Assembly: GCA_031213475.1 (NCBI GenBank)
Contig: JARUPZ010000017.1
Coordinates: 1,520,669-1,584,668 of the forward strand
Length of the DNA: 64,000 bases
Reading direction: 5' to 3'
From: Nereocystis luetkeana
Taxonomy: Eukaryota > Sar > Phaeophyceae > Laminariales > Laminariaceae
Part shown: positions 34,411 to 47,158 of the stretch, in pieces
Position numbering within the stretch: position 1 is the stretch's first letter
How the letters are laid out: every line of letters starts with the position of its first letter
Position numbers and translations under genes: made by a program
Notes under the pieces: model-generated
Seen by the model: only the letters and a program-made list of their open reading frames with translations
Told to the model about the DNA's origin: nothing
Database searches by the model: none

Positions 34411-35214
34411 AACCTTGTATATGTATACAAAAATGATACGGAGTACAGTAGAACAGCTAACATTGTCCAATGTTTGCTACGCATTTGCGACATGTACGTT
34501 CGGACCATGAACCTAGAGGCTTTGACTATCAACCTGGCAAATAGGATGATACTTCGACGCTTATAAAAGCTGAGAATTCCTGGGGAGAAGTCTTACCGGA
34601 GTTCATTAAGGCTGATTGAATGTTATGGGTTCCGGTTTATATCGTACCAGGCATGTGTGTTGGGAGGTAATCTCACGTGATTTTGCCTCTTTTAATATCT
34701 TATATTTCATACGGGGTACCTTGTATGAATATTTTATGGCACACTGGGCAGGGGGGTAGATGGTTGCAGGTCGAGTTGTGAGCTATGTCACAGTTTCGTG
34801 TGGAGGAGTGTGCCACGTAGAAATATGGGGTTTCCTGGGGATAAGTAGCCAGGTACTTCAGGTATAGCTACCATGGCAACCTACGCCCCACATGCCGTGT
34901 GGACTCGCCGTCACTCGGTAATTTTGAGTCCTTTCCACCATGGTCATGAGATATATTTTCCTCGGGTAACTCCAGTATGGTAAGTGTTAAGAAATTGGCA
35001 GTAAATAGCCTACTAGGTCGATGTTTCTTAACTTGCGATTAAGCAGCGTACTGCAATCACAACGCATCTTGACTGAGTGGATTTTCAATAATACCTTTCA
35101 TCATTTCTTTGGAGAGTCTATCAGTTGCAGCAACATCCCGTCGAGGGGCGTTGCTGTAAGAAGCTGTCAAGATTGAGGGTCTGGAGTTGTTTGCACACGT
35201 ACACGTTCACTGTT

Positions 35215-37050
35215 TGCCTTTTTGCGTCAGAATTTGCGCACAGTTCATCGTCCCAACATAATATCGTGGTTCTGCAAGAGGCCCCTCTGAGACAAGGACT
35301 TATCTTTGCTGGAAACAGGAACCCCTGGTTTTCCATCTAATAAACGCCTCCCAAGTAGAAAATACGATCCCAAAATCCGTACCCAGGTCATTACCTTCCT
35401 TTTCGCTTAATTCCAAGCAGTACCAAAACACATGGCTTTGCAGCCTATTGCGGGAGTATCGTCGGATGGAGGGCCCAGACAATCGATCACACGCTACACT
35501 TCAAGTCGGGCACCGTCGGCAGTGACGGGCTTATTTCAATTAATTGCCGATAACCTACGTATATTTCCAATCTCGTCTGGACAAAAGGTCAGCGCATCAC
35601 TGGATATATATACCTTCGTTGGGTCGGTGTCCAGGCCAGGATGGGTTGACCTGCAGCCGGACTACTTTGTCGCCCAGACACTGCCCCGGTCACTATAACG
35701 ACTTAACTGGGGTATTGTCGGATATTGTTCGTGTCCCTGCTTCAGGTCTTCCGATGGACCTGTGCTGCGATTGATAGGAGTAACGCCAAACTTTCCTGAA
35801 GCTAATAATAATAGCTTGATCTATACACCACCCAACATTCGATTTTGAAAACAAAATCAGGCTACTACTGTGGTCATTTAACTGTGTATAGTAATCCTTT
35901 AGTCGGTGCGCGGGCTCGGCCCCGTACCGTTTCCTAAGAGTTGGGTCTTATTTGCGCGACAGGCCGGAAGGGCAACAGGAGGCGGCGAAGGATTGGATAC
36001 AACGGCAGCAGCAGCAGCAGCAGAAGGGGCACTACTACCACTGTTGTTTACAGGATTCATTGATGTGCCAACTCGTGCTTGAAACATAAATAGTCTCCCC
36101 AGTAACGCTCGTAGAAATTTGTGCTCTCCGTGATCTCGAGCTAGCCCCTAACCCTAATTTTCTGCTCAATCTCCAGCGCTTGATTCAAACAAGGCAGCGC
36201 ACCCACCAATACGATCAACACGGATTTATTTGTGTACCCGTATAGTCTAAAATATGCATCTAGGACTAGTTCAGCCGTACGTAGGGGTCGACTCGCGATC
36301 GAGAAGACACAGCGAGGCAGGGTCGTTTCGACAGGTCCAAGGAGATATACAAGTTAAAACTGGTTGAGCTCCCCACTCCCCCGCCCATGTTTTTGAGGGA
36401 GTCGGTGGGGGCGGCACCTGCTCGTAGTCTTAGCAGCCGTCTAGCGTGTTTGCTGCTGTTCGTTATACATACTCCACCGCTGCTGTTGGCACCCGGGTGT
36501 CGTAGATTGCGCATTTTGCGTTCTGATGCACGGTACGCAATCGTTTACTCTCCTGCGGTCTGCATAGAGGCATACCGCCGGGTGGCATGCATCAGCTATT
36601 AGAACCGCACTCCCATATGTGGGGACAAAATACTCTAATTATGAGTAGTTTGTCCCCAAAACGGGACTGGGGTCCTAAAAGGCAAGAAGACCCGAAAACC
36701 AAACTAAAACAAAAAATTCGGCTGGGAGGCACAACCCTCCCGACCTGAAAATACACGAGACGAAGAACGCGGTCATGTGTCAGTATAATAACCGAATAAG
36801 ACAGCTGCTTCCCCGTATTCGTGTATCCTATATCACACCAGGTACCAGGTATGATATTATTATTCATGATAGGATACGCTGCGAGTACTTACTTTCTTGT
36901 ACTATCAATACAATCATCGTTGTATCAGATGACATAATAATATAATGTCCTTTGTACCGACAATCTTACCGTACATCATCGTAGATCTGCCAACATCGGG
37001 ATAATATGCGAGCAGACCTGGCAATATTACGAAGTAGTAGTCTAAGATCT
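35215..37050. other. Spacer between the two duplication copies
   Basis: No gene recognised. It holds a (CAG)n tract near 36,005-36,022 and otherwise unique sequence. It has no match in the rest of the window that I can see. Confidence 0.5.
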
Positions 37051-37060
37051 TGTGTATATT

Positions 37061-37434
37061 GATCAGGAGGTCGCCCCAGTGGCTCAAGTGGTTAACCTCG
37101 AATTCTACTTGTGTTTGAGTCCTGGGTTCGAACCCCAGGTGGGTCGGACTTTTGACTTTATTTGCAAAAATAAAAATAAAAAAGGATTCAATTGTTGAGA
37201 GCGCCTTGCAGCGTGGGTAGGCACAATTCGATGCGAGTCGACGAGGGAAGAAAAGGCTGAAATATTCTCGCGATAAAAATGAAGGCACGTACCGTAGCGG
37301 GAAGGGGGGAGAAGAGCCTGCTATGTGGCCCCGGATCTGAGTTACGAGTCGGAAGGAGAGAGAGAAGACGATGTGCGAAGATAATAAATGGGATGAGCAA
37401 AATAAATAAAAAAATAAAAAAATAAATAAATAAA
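37061..37434 (+). mobile_element. tRNA-derived SINE with 8-bp target duplication
   Basis: TGTATATT occurs at 37,053-37,060 and 37,435-37,442, exactly bounding the element. A box TGGCTCAAGTGGTTAA (37,080) and B box GGTTCGAACCCC (37,125) form the tRNA-like head, and the T-stem/loop CTGGGTTCGAACCCCAG is intact. The body carries AGCGTGGGTAGGCACAATTC and CGTACCGTAGCGGGAAG, and the tail is (AAAT/AAATA)n. It sits at the left boundary of duplication copy 2. Confidence 0.95.
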
Positions 37435-38496
37435 TGTATATTCCAACAGTTTGTGCTCTCGAGATCAAACAATTTAGCCCCCGCTAGCAAGGCAAGGGTG
37501 AAAGAGCGGGTGGCTGCGCTGCAACCCGTCTACCGAGTGGCGGGTTGTGCACATCTGACATCGTGTGACAGAAGAAATAAACATTACCTTGAGCGGCCAC
37601 AAACAGCCTTGCTGCGAGGCCGTCGAAGTTTTCTTGAGATTCGTGTTGTTTGTATATAGCTTGGAAAAACAACGGCTCGTATAGCCTCGGGTTATTCAAT
37701 CCATACTAAAATTGCATACGCAACTTTCTCCACGTACGATGTATTCGATTATTTCTTCCATGCCGGCCGGAGGGCCGCAAAGCAAAATCAAGTGGACCTG
37801 CCCCTCCCCCTTCTTTTGATTGCCATTTTGTCGTGCGGTGCAGTGTGATGTCGAGATTGTGTTTTTGTTTGTGGTACTGGTGGTGCTGTAGACCTTTGAT
37901 CGGAGCTTGTGGCTCCTCGTAGGGCAAAAGCGCGGTAGGCGGGTGGTCGTTTCACAAAACATATATATATTATGCCTAAGAGCCTCAAAATATGTATCAA
38001 CATATCAACTGTTGAGAGAGCTCTTATCAATCTGCAAAAATATATCGATAGTAGAGTAGGAAGTCTAGTCCACTTTTCGATGCGAGTTGACGAGGGAACA
38101 AGGAAAAGGGTAGCGGCAGTCTTTCCACGATGAAAATACAGGGCATGGACCGTAGCGGGGAGGAGAGAGAAGCGCCTACTTTTGATCTGAGTCACGGCGA
38201 TAACATGAAAAGAAGAGAAAAGAAGGGCGAATATGTAATTAATTGTGATTTTATGACAAGACTAAAAACTGCTGTGACAAATACTCCGTAGAACAGCGTC
38301 GGTTTGAAACTGTTCTTCTTCTGGTACTCGTACGTATCCTTCCCCCTGTCTGTTGAGTCGTCACTCGTATGAAACAAGCATACCGACAGCCGTCAATTAA
38401 CTGAAGGCTTCGGCTTTTCCGTCGATCTGACTGACTTTACAGCAGTTAGTTGCGGTTTATCCGTCGCCGAATAAACAGGGGCCATCAGATCTGATG

Positions 38497-38514
38497 TATA
38501 TATATATATATATA
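38497..38514. repeat. (TA)n microsatellite
   Basis: Alternating TA run. Similar short TA or ATAT runs occur near 38,960, 44,948 and 51,600. Confidence 0.8.
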
Positions 38515-39864
38515 TGGAGTAAAACCATCCCCGTCACCACAAAATATCTCGCAGGCGTTATCGCCTTTCCTGCAGGAAGCTCACTCCGCCCCTTTCATTC
38601 ATCAAGAGGACATCCTGCAGACAAGCCGTCAACAAACACACACGCGGAAAGCTTCATGTGAGTGACTCGGCCAGAGTTGTCGGAACCCTTCAGGCACCTC
38701 TTTTTGCAGTAGTATAGTATGTATGTATGTCGTAAATAGGTCCTTGCTGTTTGTTGTTGTAGATCACATACATGCCACGTCGAGTCGTGGAATATAAACG
38801 CTTCCGGTGTTTCTGCCATAATATAAATATATCAAAAACTTGTTTTCCAACTGATTCGATTACTTTTTCTTGCAGGTAATAATATCGAATTTTCTACTCC
38901 TCTGTACCGGTAGGGACCAGTTGTTCTTGGCGTATCTCCCAGCAGCGTGTATGTATGATATATATATATATGTTGTCACCTCGAGGCGACTACAATGACT
39001 GACTGTGTGTGAGGTAACCCCCCACTCTTCCTGCGCACTGCTTGATGTGACCGATGTGACTGCTGGCGCATGCTACACAGCAGTAGGGGAGACCTGGTGC
39101 GCCTAACTACAGTAGTAGTAGTAGCTGCAGCAGCAGTGGCAAGTATTCCCGAGACTAATAACTTGAAAAGCTCTCTGCTCGACCCCCCCCCCCCCAAGGG
39201 TGCTAGGGTAATGATACAACACTAATAACTAGTAACTAACTGCTGTGTGTGTGTTCTTCACATTAAAATTTTGGGTTTCTACTCGTCGACATCCAGCTTA
39301 GCAACCAGTGGCGGTGCCGGCTCTTCAATTCTAGAGAGATGGGACTCCTCAACTGGAGAACTATCTCCCCAGTATACAGCAGTAAAGCAGCAGTAGTATC
39401 CGTACATACATCTGTATCCAAAATCACTGACTGCGTCAATATGGTCCGTTAAATAAATACCAGGTACCTACTATTAATACTATTAATATTACTGCTGTAG
39501 GCCATGCGCTCGCTCATCACAGAGTAAGGGTGCACTTTTAATAGCAACAAACTGTCAACTATGTCAGGAGACGTGTCAAGCCACGCAAAAGGTGCGTTGT
39601 CCAGGGTGTAAGGCCAAGTAAGTGTTCCACACTAAAACCTAGTCGTTTGGTGTCAGTGAAGGTTCTCATATATATGCCAAGGGAAGTTTGCTGTCTGTCA
39701 TAGATAGGGTGAAAGTGCAGTCTCCTTCCTGGCATAGTTGGCCGTTATTGGGTGGGATACCAGAGCTCATCATCATGCGAGGAGCCAAAAAAGGTGGCAA
39801 GTGCGAGTGCATGTACACCCCTGTTATATTATGAAGAATTCGTCCGACCCCCAAACTATTAATA

Positions 39865-39977
39865 TTACGGGGGACCATAGTTAACAGGACATATATATGG
39901 TATACATAAAAACCTATCTATATGTTTAACCATTTTTACTAGCAATATTTGGTCCTGTTAACTATGGCCCCCCGTAA
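39865..39977. mobile_element. TA-MITE copy 4
   Basis: 113 bp with ends TTACGGGGGACC and GGCCCCCCGTAA, flanked by TA (39,863-39,864 and 39,978-39,979). Confidence 0.92.
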
Positions 39978-39979
39978 TA

Positions 39980-42490
39980 GTCTAACATATCATTATTGTC
40001 ATCGACAACTTAACAACTTACTGGTAGTATTGATATAAATAATACGTTTATATCACATGAAATACCAGGTACGTATACGAGTAGTAGTACTCGTATGAAG
40101 GTTTTCGTTTTCGCTTTCGTATATAAAAAATCTGTTTCGTTTTTTTTTTTTTTTTACCTGTTTTCTTCGTGTTTTTCTTCGTTGTTTGTTTCTGTTTTAC
40201 TTCTTCTGCTTCCTTTTGTTTGTCGTACGGTCCGCCGTAGCAGCCTCCCCGGGGGAGCCGCGATGCTACAACCACTTGCTACAACCCCTCGCGCATACTG
40301 CTTTTTATTATAATTCAATTCGTCAGGGTCGATTAATTGCTTTTCTGCTCTTTGTCTCTCCTACGCGAGTTTCGTGATATTTTTATTCATCTGTTCTCTC
40401 ACGATTATTTTACACATCGATTTCGTAATATTTTCATCTGTTGTTCTCCTTTCTTGCCCTTTGAAAATAAGTCTTGTAACATGGGTGAATATCGAGCCTG
40501 TTTTTATTTTTTGTTCTCTCGTCTGGCGCATATTCTCCGGGGGTGGGGCGCGGTTGACGAAACCAGGAAGGGAAGGACAAACCGGATAGCAAAATACGTA
40601 CCAGACCGATTACTGTAGTAGTAGGTAGAACCTGTCTATTCCCTTCGTATACCATAAACTGCTGCTTCGGCTGCCTGGAGGGTGTCTTTTAGTTTTTTTT
40701 CTTTTGCTTTGGTATGCGTGCTCTTTCCTTAGGTTCTTGATCATTCTCCGTAGAAATGTTGTTGTGGTGCTGGGATGATAGATAGTAGTGTCTCTTTTTT
40801 TTTGTTTTTTTTTGTTGCCGGTCAATCCCCCTTCTGGGGGGCATGCCACTTTTTCGCTTCGGGTTGCCCGGATTTATTTTTCTTTGTTTCTTTCGGCTTT
40901 TCTCTCCTTCACAAAGTATGTATGTCGGGCCTGTGGTATCCTCTACAATCAGATTGAGTGGCATTGCACTGTCTACTCTGCTTACTACTGCAAAATAATG
41001 TCATTAATAGTGTGTCTGTGTCGTAAATTTTGGGACCACAGAATTTGTATCTCTTCTAGGATTGAAGAATCGGCACGGACACTGTTTTTTTGCTGGATGT
41101 CGACGGACGGGTAGAAAGAATGGATGCATGTGAAGAACGCACACTGTATCGAGAGGCTCGAGCAGCCTGTGTCGGGACAAGTACCAGCAGGCACGGAGAA
41201 CGAAGCTCTGGGAGGTGGTATACTTAATATCATCCATGGCCGTAGTCGTACGGGGGGGCGGGCGGATCTCTGTGTTGTAGTGTAGTGACCGCATAGCATA
41301 GATAGCTTGTGTCCCTCTAGGATGTAGGAATCGGCACGGACGCTGGTTGTGGTCGATGTCGAATGAATGGTAAAAAGAACGGTTGAATGTCAAGACAAAA
41401 CAGAATACCTGGTAGGCGGTAGGTAAGGAAATATTATTGTTGTAAATCACAACTAAATGAGACTCAAGGGGCACCTCAAGCCACATGTATGTGGAGCCTA
41501 CGCAGTTGAGCAGGCCTGTCAGTCACAAATATTTCGTCCGAAACGTGCAACCTCCTTGACAACGCGGACCGTCCGCACGATGTTGGCCCGCGCGTCGAGT
41601 TGGGATATATATATGTCTCGCGCTCTCCGAATAATCCTGTTTATCCGCTTGATGCGATACGAAAAAATAGTGAACCTCAACCATCTTACATGTTGTTTGA
41701 TCCATCTCACAACCCGTTTGTCGTGTACCGGCATATTCTCCTGCAACACAGACAAAAACAAGTAGACGCCCTTTTCTTACTCCTACCCCTTGACCCCTGA
41801 TATCCCTCGCAGCAAACTGGGAGCTGCATGAGCAAGCGCAGCGACCAGAAGGCTCGTCCCTGTGTAGGACGTTGTGACGCTGGCCTCATCCTCGGGGTGT
41901 CATGCTAGTCCACCCGGGCTCTCTTTGGTATCCGATGTCCAGAATGCTGAGCCTTCTACATCGGAGAATCCACAGTTCACGGCGAATGATAAGTAGACTC
42001 AGCCTGATTCAGCCCGTCCTTCATATAACCGATATCCGCCACATACATGTCATGTATGTTGGGTTCCTACTCGTTACACATGTTTGGTCTTAAGCCTCCC
42101 TCAATTTGGCTGCCTTATAACCCTCATGCGTTCGGTCCTCGTACTCTCAGATTATCACCCCCCCCCATATATATATGATAATGGGCATAACCTCCCCCCC
42201 TTCCACACACACCCAATTAAATTAACTCATTGAAGCTGTCATCCATATGCAAGTAAGTCCGCCTCACAAAAAGCGGTTCTTAGCAGGATGCAGCTCACCC
42301 TTCATGCGACTCGCCGGACACCTCGCGGCGCTTCGCGCTTGGTGCAAGCAATGTCTGCCTGGTCGGTGAAAACCCGACATGCTCCGTCCCGGCATTGTAG
42401 GGATGCAAGGGTCTATGGTCATACGACTACGGCCGGCCATGCAGGATAACGAGTGCATCTCTCCTATCGAGTACACCCCCCCACGCACGT
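39980..42490. other. Insertion-rich segment specific to copy 2
   Basis: No counterpart in copy 1. It is T-rich from 40,090 to 40,900. A diverged direct repeat about 260 bp apart (ATCGGCACGGAC at about 41,069 and 41,333, both followed by GTCGA and GTAAAAAGAA/GTAGAAAGAA) lies in the middle. No protein is recognised on either strand. Confidence 0.5.
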
Positions 42491-43256
42491 CGCAGACTCT
42501 CTGGCATTTGGGGCCCCTCGCTCCCGTTCGCGAACTAAAGCGTTGCTGGGATATGTTTCTCAGATGAACAGTTAGTTACTGCTTTCCTCCGAAATTTTCG
42601 ACTTTATCACACGACCATTCCGTGGACTCGGAGACGAAAAACGGTAAGATGGTTAAACGGTGCAATGGTCGGCATTTATTTCCTTATCCGACACACCTGC
42701 GAGAACACCTCGCGTAGGTAATTTTACTAGCTAGCGCCAGGCTTGTAGCTCGCCCCCCCTGGCGCACGTGATTCGCTCAATATATCGCCAGTCCAGTGGC
42801 TCTGGGTGCACTATTACCTACCTGGTACAGTCCGAGCAATAAGCAGTATCGTGTCAGGATTTCGGTTCATCTTTCGGGGATTGAGAGAGAAATAAGAAGG
42901 CGTGAAGCAATGCATATATTTTCCCGGGCATGGGAAAAAGGAGGGTATTCAACACACGACACAGACGGTAGAGCGACGGACGTGGGTCGTTGCTCCTTCC
43001 CGAAGCATATCAATAGTTCGTTGACCTCTCCTGGACTGCCGCAACCTCCTTACTGTCTCCTAAGCCACCAGAATAATCCTAGCGCTGTTTTTCGGGTACA
43101 CAATAAACACAGATTAGATACGTATACGTCGGAGTATCACATTCATTCATGCCTCGTACCAAAAACACCACCTACCTGGGTATAAGTAAAAGCGCTCTAC
43201 AGGAGTAACTAACTAGAGAAAACCCTACAGAAATATTCATATTCTACAATGGTTAG

Positions 43257-43500
43257 ATAGAGGTAGCACACTTCCGCTTAAATGTTGTCTGAATGACGGG
43301 GCTCCTTAACCCGAAATCTTCGGAGTGCCAATCGTGCTTCAAAAAATATATGGCGTTTTTTGTATGCTTGGGTCATGAGATTGTTCATCGGCGCGCAATT
43401 TGATTTTTGCTGAAGTCAGTTTTCGGGTGACGTACGGAGCTCCTCGAGTGAATAGCCTCAGATAAATTAGAGCGAACCTCTATCGCAGAACGCCTCGTGT
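43257..43500. repeat. Dispersed ~240-bp repeat, second copy
   Basis: Partner of 29,394-29,632 at a non-equivalent place, so it moved independently of the large duplication. Confidence 0.75.
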
Positions 43501-43945
43501 TTTAACAAAAACTTTGCGTATGTATGCAAAAATCCCCGCCTCCAAGGTTTCCGTCCGTCTGCGTCCACCGCGGCACGGGGGCTCCGCCTGGGCTGTTGCA
43601 AAGCCGCCAATTCATTACCTTGTTCAACTCGAAGAAATAATGGATGGAACAAGGGAATGGGTGTACACGGAGTCAAACCAATATCGATGGTCAAGTCTTT
43701 CAAGACTGGTATCAATATTCTTACACGCAGTACGAACAATACCTACCTGTGTGTTCTTCACTTCCAAAAAAATTGTTATTGTAGACAACAAAAAGTACGT
43801 AAGGCCGAATACCTTGCAAAACTAACTAACTTGTCGAAGCATGCCACGTACTACTGCTGTGGTCGCTACTAACGCCTATATTTATCTACTACTGGAGGAT
43901 TACCAGTGTATAGCAAAACAACACCCTCTATTATAGTCTTGTGGT

Positions 43946-44340
43946 TCTGCCGGTTTAGTGGTTAATCCCAAACCATTGCTAACGTTGGAGTCCGGCATTC
44001 AAATCTCGGTACATACATGTTGAGTAGTGTTCTTCAACTGGCACCAACTGTTGAGAGTTGGAGTCAGGGGCTCAAATAAATCTCCGTAGGTGCATGGTTA
44101 CTATTTTTCTCAAATGACACCAGCTGCTGCTATTATAGCATGGATGGGCACAATTCGACGCTAGTGGGCCAGGAGAGAAAATACCTAACCGTTCTCGCGA
44201 TTAAAATGCAACTCGCGTACAGTAGTGGCGAGGGGGGGAAAGAGCCTAGTATGTGACCCCGGTTCTGAGATACAACTACACTACTGTTGTTGTGGGAGGG
44301 AGAAGAACAACTATGAGACGGAGGTAATCCATGGAATGGG
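43946..44340 (+). mobile_element. Old SINE relic in copy 2
   Basis: Head GGTTTAGTGGTTAATCCC with a decayed B box (GGCATTCAAATCTC), then the SINE body (ATGGATGGGCACAATTCGAC ... TATGTGACCCCGGTTCTGAG). It is the partner of 23,345-23,740. Confidence 0.7.
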
Positions 44341-44581
44341 ATAGAACAAAAGCCAACGCGGCTTACAAGCGGCATCGGCGGCTGGACTCCACAAAGACGG
44401 CTGATAGTGGATTACGTGCCACGAATACATTTAATAGCGGCTTTGTTTGCGCTGCGCGTCCGACGCTCGGGTCGCAACGCGCGCTAGCCTTTTCGAATGC
44501 CTTACGGTGGCGTTGGAACAGGCGGAAAACGCCACTGGCTCGTAAAATATCGTTTCACCGGTCGGTAACGACTACGATCGG

Positions 44582-45316
44582 AGCTGGGCCAGCCACGACC
44601 CCGGCGATTCAGGAGGTCGGCCATGCAGCGCCCAATTTTACGCAGTTGGCATGAGATTTGGGCACGGTGTTGTCCATGCACCAACCGAGACGTGCTGTGC
44701 CGAGCGTTTATTTTGTTTTTGTTTGAGAGATAGATATGACCGAAAAATAAAAAATGTAGAAACACGAGTGAAACTCCTCTAAAAAGACGAAAAGCAAATA
44801 AGCCAGGAACAACGAATTAACTTTGCACGGGCGTCACAAATACGGTGTTGGAATTTCAGTTCGAAAATCGCAAAATTGAGCGCTGCATCGCAGTAACTAC
44901 GCTTTTCTCGTTACACTCAATCAAGTATGCAACATTGTTTTAGCCCATATATATATATATCTATACATGTCGTGATGGGCAACGAATTGGTCAATGAAAC
45001 TGATATCGATCTTCCCCTTGTACCCCCAGTAATATCTGCACCAAATTTCGCCTTGATCGCGAACGACGATTTTATTACTGAATTTTTTAGCAGAAATTTA
45101 CCTGGTATAGTTTTAAAAGGTTGGTGTTTTTTTAGTTTTTGCCGATATCTCGTCGAGTTCGAGTCAACTTATTAAAATAAATGTCATACCAGGTAATGTT
45201 TATATAATTTCCGTTTTTACTCGCACTGATATGTCAGGGGCTGCCTCCAAACCTTTCGCAGTGGTTCTCGAGATACGACTCCATGATTGATTTTCCGCTT
45301 CATGGCTGGCCCAGCT
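44582..45316. mobile_element. 735-bp element with 14-bp terminal inverted repeats
   Basis: AGCTGGGCCAGCCA at 44,582 is matched by its complement TGGCTGGCCCAGCT ending 45,316. The block is absent from the corresponding place in copy 1 (about 23,815). No transposase is seen, and an 82-residue open frame inside (44,927-45,175) resembles nothing I know. No target duplication is found. Confidence 0.6.
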
Positions 45317-45617
45317 CGTACTGCTGTGTGTAGCATACAACTTGGCTGCGTCCAGATTTATTTGTAAATGTCATGTTACAAGGAGGAGCGATTGAATGGG
45401 GTCGTTTTGTTGTTTTACTATTATTATTTATATATATATAGACCAAGGTACGGACCCAAGTTTCGTGCGGGGTCGGAAAACCCCTGCTATCAACCACATA
45501 ATAAGCAACCGGCCAAGGACTTTCACACACCTTCACACATATATATACACATACATCCCGTCCTTTTTGCACCCATGCCCAACCTCTGAATCACAGAACC
45601 CATTCCCCAAGATCACA

Positions 45618-45988
45618 ATGGAGGTTAAGTTTGGAGAGATCGACGTGGACGACACCATCGTCAGCTTCAAATAAATGGGAATCTCATGCATTGAAAAATC
45701 ACCCGGGAAGGGCGATCGTTGAATTCGACTGGAAGGATCAAGGATGGGGGAACCAGAAGGGGAACTTATCCCTCAGACTGATGTCGCCCAGCGGCGACGA
45801 GAAGGCCTCTCACAACCTCACACCCAACATCTGCCCACACGCGTGGGAGCACATCAGAGTCGACCTGGAAAAGACGGCTCCAGTAATCGAGCAAGCAACG
45901 GAGGGCTGCTGGTACAAACTTGTAGCAGACGTCGGATCGGGTGGTGGATTCGAGCTGTACGTGCAGAATTTCGTCCTCAGCCTCGCTG
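45618..45988 (+). pseudogene. A/B gene copy 2, exon A (frameshifted)
   Basis: Almost identical to exon A of copy 1 (two substitutions that I can see over about 360 bp), with the same leader and the same donor (CGCTG|GTGAGT, 45,988/45,989). One difference breaks it: AAAT became AAATAAAT at 45,669-45,676, a 4-bp tandem duplication that puts a stop in frame almost at once. Downstream sequence still encodes the whole domain in the shifted frame, including the WKDQGWGN motif. The break is therefore recent compared with the divergence of the surrounding non-coding DNA. Confidence 0.85.
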
Positions 45989-46571
45989 GTGAGTGTCGTC
46001 AGCAGTGTGTCGGCCTTTAACTTTAGGATACGTCTAATGAAACGAGAATATGTCCATCGACGTCACCCCATACAGCATGGACCTCGTCTCGGCCGAAAGC
46101 GTCTAGGGGTCTTCCCGTATGGTGCAAGAATTTTGCTCGCAATTAAATGTCATTATTCGCTTTCTCATTCTGGTCCTCAAGCAGACCTTTTTTTGCCTAT
46201 TATTATTAACCTAGTATGGTACACTCGGAATGGTACCTTGGGCACAGGCTAGCGCCAGGAAAAGGCCAAATTTATTCGAGCTTAGGCACTCACTACGAGA
46301 CAGAGACATTTCTTATTATTTTCAACTTACTTGGCTTTTTTGTGAGTGTCTTGTTTATGATGAGCGAGCCGGTACTACTTACTGCTGCTGCTGTATCATC
46401 GATACGTAGTTTGAAGCACGAACCCCGAACATGCAGCATTATTAAGCTGATCATGCTTGAGAGATGTACGTGTATTATGTTGTATATTACAGGTTACTGG
46501 TGTGTTATACTTTGCAGAACAACAGCCTAATCCTTTTAGCATGCCCGGCACACCGCCTCCACCGGGGAACG

Positions 46572-46622
46572 CAGCTCGCTACGATGTACACAGTCGACGA
46601 GCGGGAGGTCCCGGCAACCGAA
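46572..46622 (+). other. Conserved island, copy 2
   Basis: Partner of 25,150-25,205. Here it is followed by a good donor (GAAA|GTATGT) and preceded at about 46,518 by a possible acceptor (CTTTGCAG). In another frame the stretch from that acceptor reads as a proline/glycine-rich linker. A real exon cannot be proven. Confidence 0.35.
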
Positions 46623-46932
46623 AGTATGTTGTGCAGAACTCACCACATTTAATTTACCGTTGTTGTATCTTGGAATGAGAGGTAATACTCCCCATCATGA
46701 CGTACGAGTATCGTCACACATGACTCTGGTCCCGTTCAGGCACAGCAAAAAAATGTTGTGTTGTCTTGAGAAGTGGCGCGTTTGACTGCTGTCTCGATCT
46801 TCTTTTTTGGCACCGTACGTACGAATACATGTCATGTATGTACAACAACAGCTGTAGTATTAATAGTAGTTGTGAAACAAATTGAATAGACACCAATGTT
46901 CCTTTCCGAGGAGAATAGCCGGAGCAACAACA

Positions 46933-47158
46933 CAGTACGGGCCCGCCAATAAGAAAGTGCCCAATAAGAACATAATGCTCATTTTTTTAGAACGCTAAGA
47001 AAATTGGGTTAAGAAAAATGGCTCAGTGGTTAACTCTATACACTTACATCCTAAATAATAGCCTTCAAGGTTGTTTGAGGATGGCGCCCCAATAAGAATC
47101 TCAGGCTTACCCAGATCAGGCGTTTCTTGTATAGGCGGGCCCATACTGTATGACATGG
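46933..47158. mobile_element. 226-bp MITE with CAGTACGGGCCCGCC ends
   Basis: The left end CAGTACGGGCCCGCC is matched by GGCGGGCCCATACTG on the right, which is followed by TA; the left neighbour is CA. A decayed reverse-oriented relative occupies 59,793-60,003. An A-box-like GGCTCAGTGGTTAA lies inside (about 47,025). It is absent from copy 1. Ends and the TA suggest a Tc1/mariner (pogo-like) derivative; this is inferred. Confidence 0.8.

Larger units (their letters stand above)
16390..35210 (+). repeat. Large tandem duplication, copy 1
   Basis: Ordered anchors match copy 2: 16,440-16,620 with 37,455-37,645; 17,090-17,500 with 38,010-38,430; 17,940-18,740 with 38,525-39,450; 18,940-19,600 with 42,500-43,210; 22,740-23,810 with 43,500-44,570; 23,840-25,340 with 45,330-46,790; 27,716-29,390 with 47,200-48,790; 30,048-31,360 with 48,838-50,080; 34,410-35,210 with 50,110-50,945. 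Non-coding anchors look roughly 70-80% identical by eye, while the exons are far closer. Blocks missing from copy 2 (19,610-22,690; 25,370-27,700; 31,370-34,410) are insertions here or losses there. Confidence 0.92.

Noticed and set aside
36146-36157. Telomere-like CCCTAACCCTAA
   Set aside because: Only two units, which is within chance for a window of this size, and no subtelomeric pattern around it.
37065-37145. Possible tRNA gene
   Set aside because: Same reasons; it is bounded by target duplications together with a non-tRNA body and an A-rich tail.
44927-45175. 82-codon open frame inside the 735-bp element
   Set aside because: It is short, not similar to a transposase, and not found elsewhere in the window.
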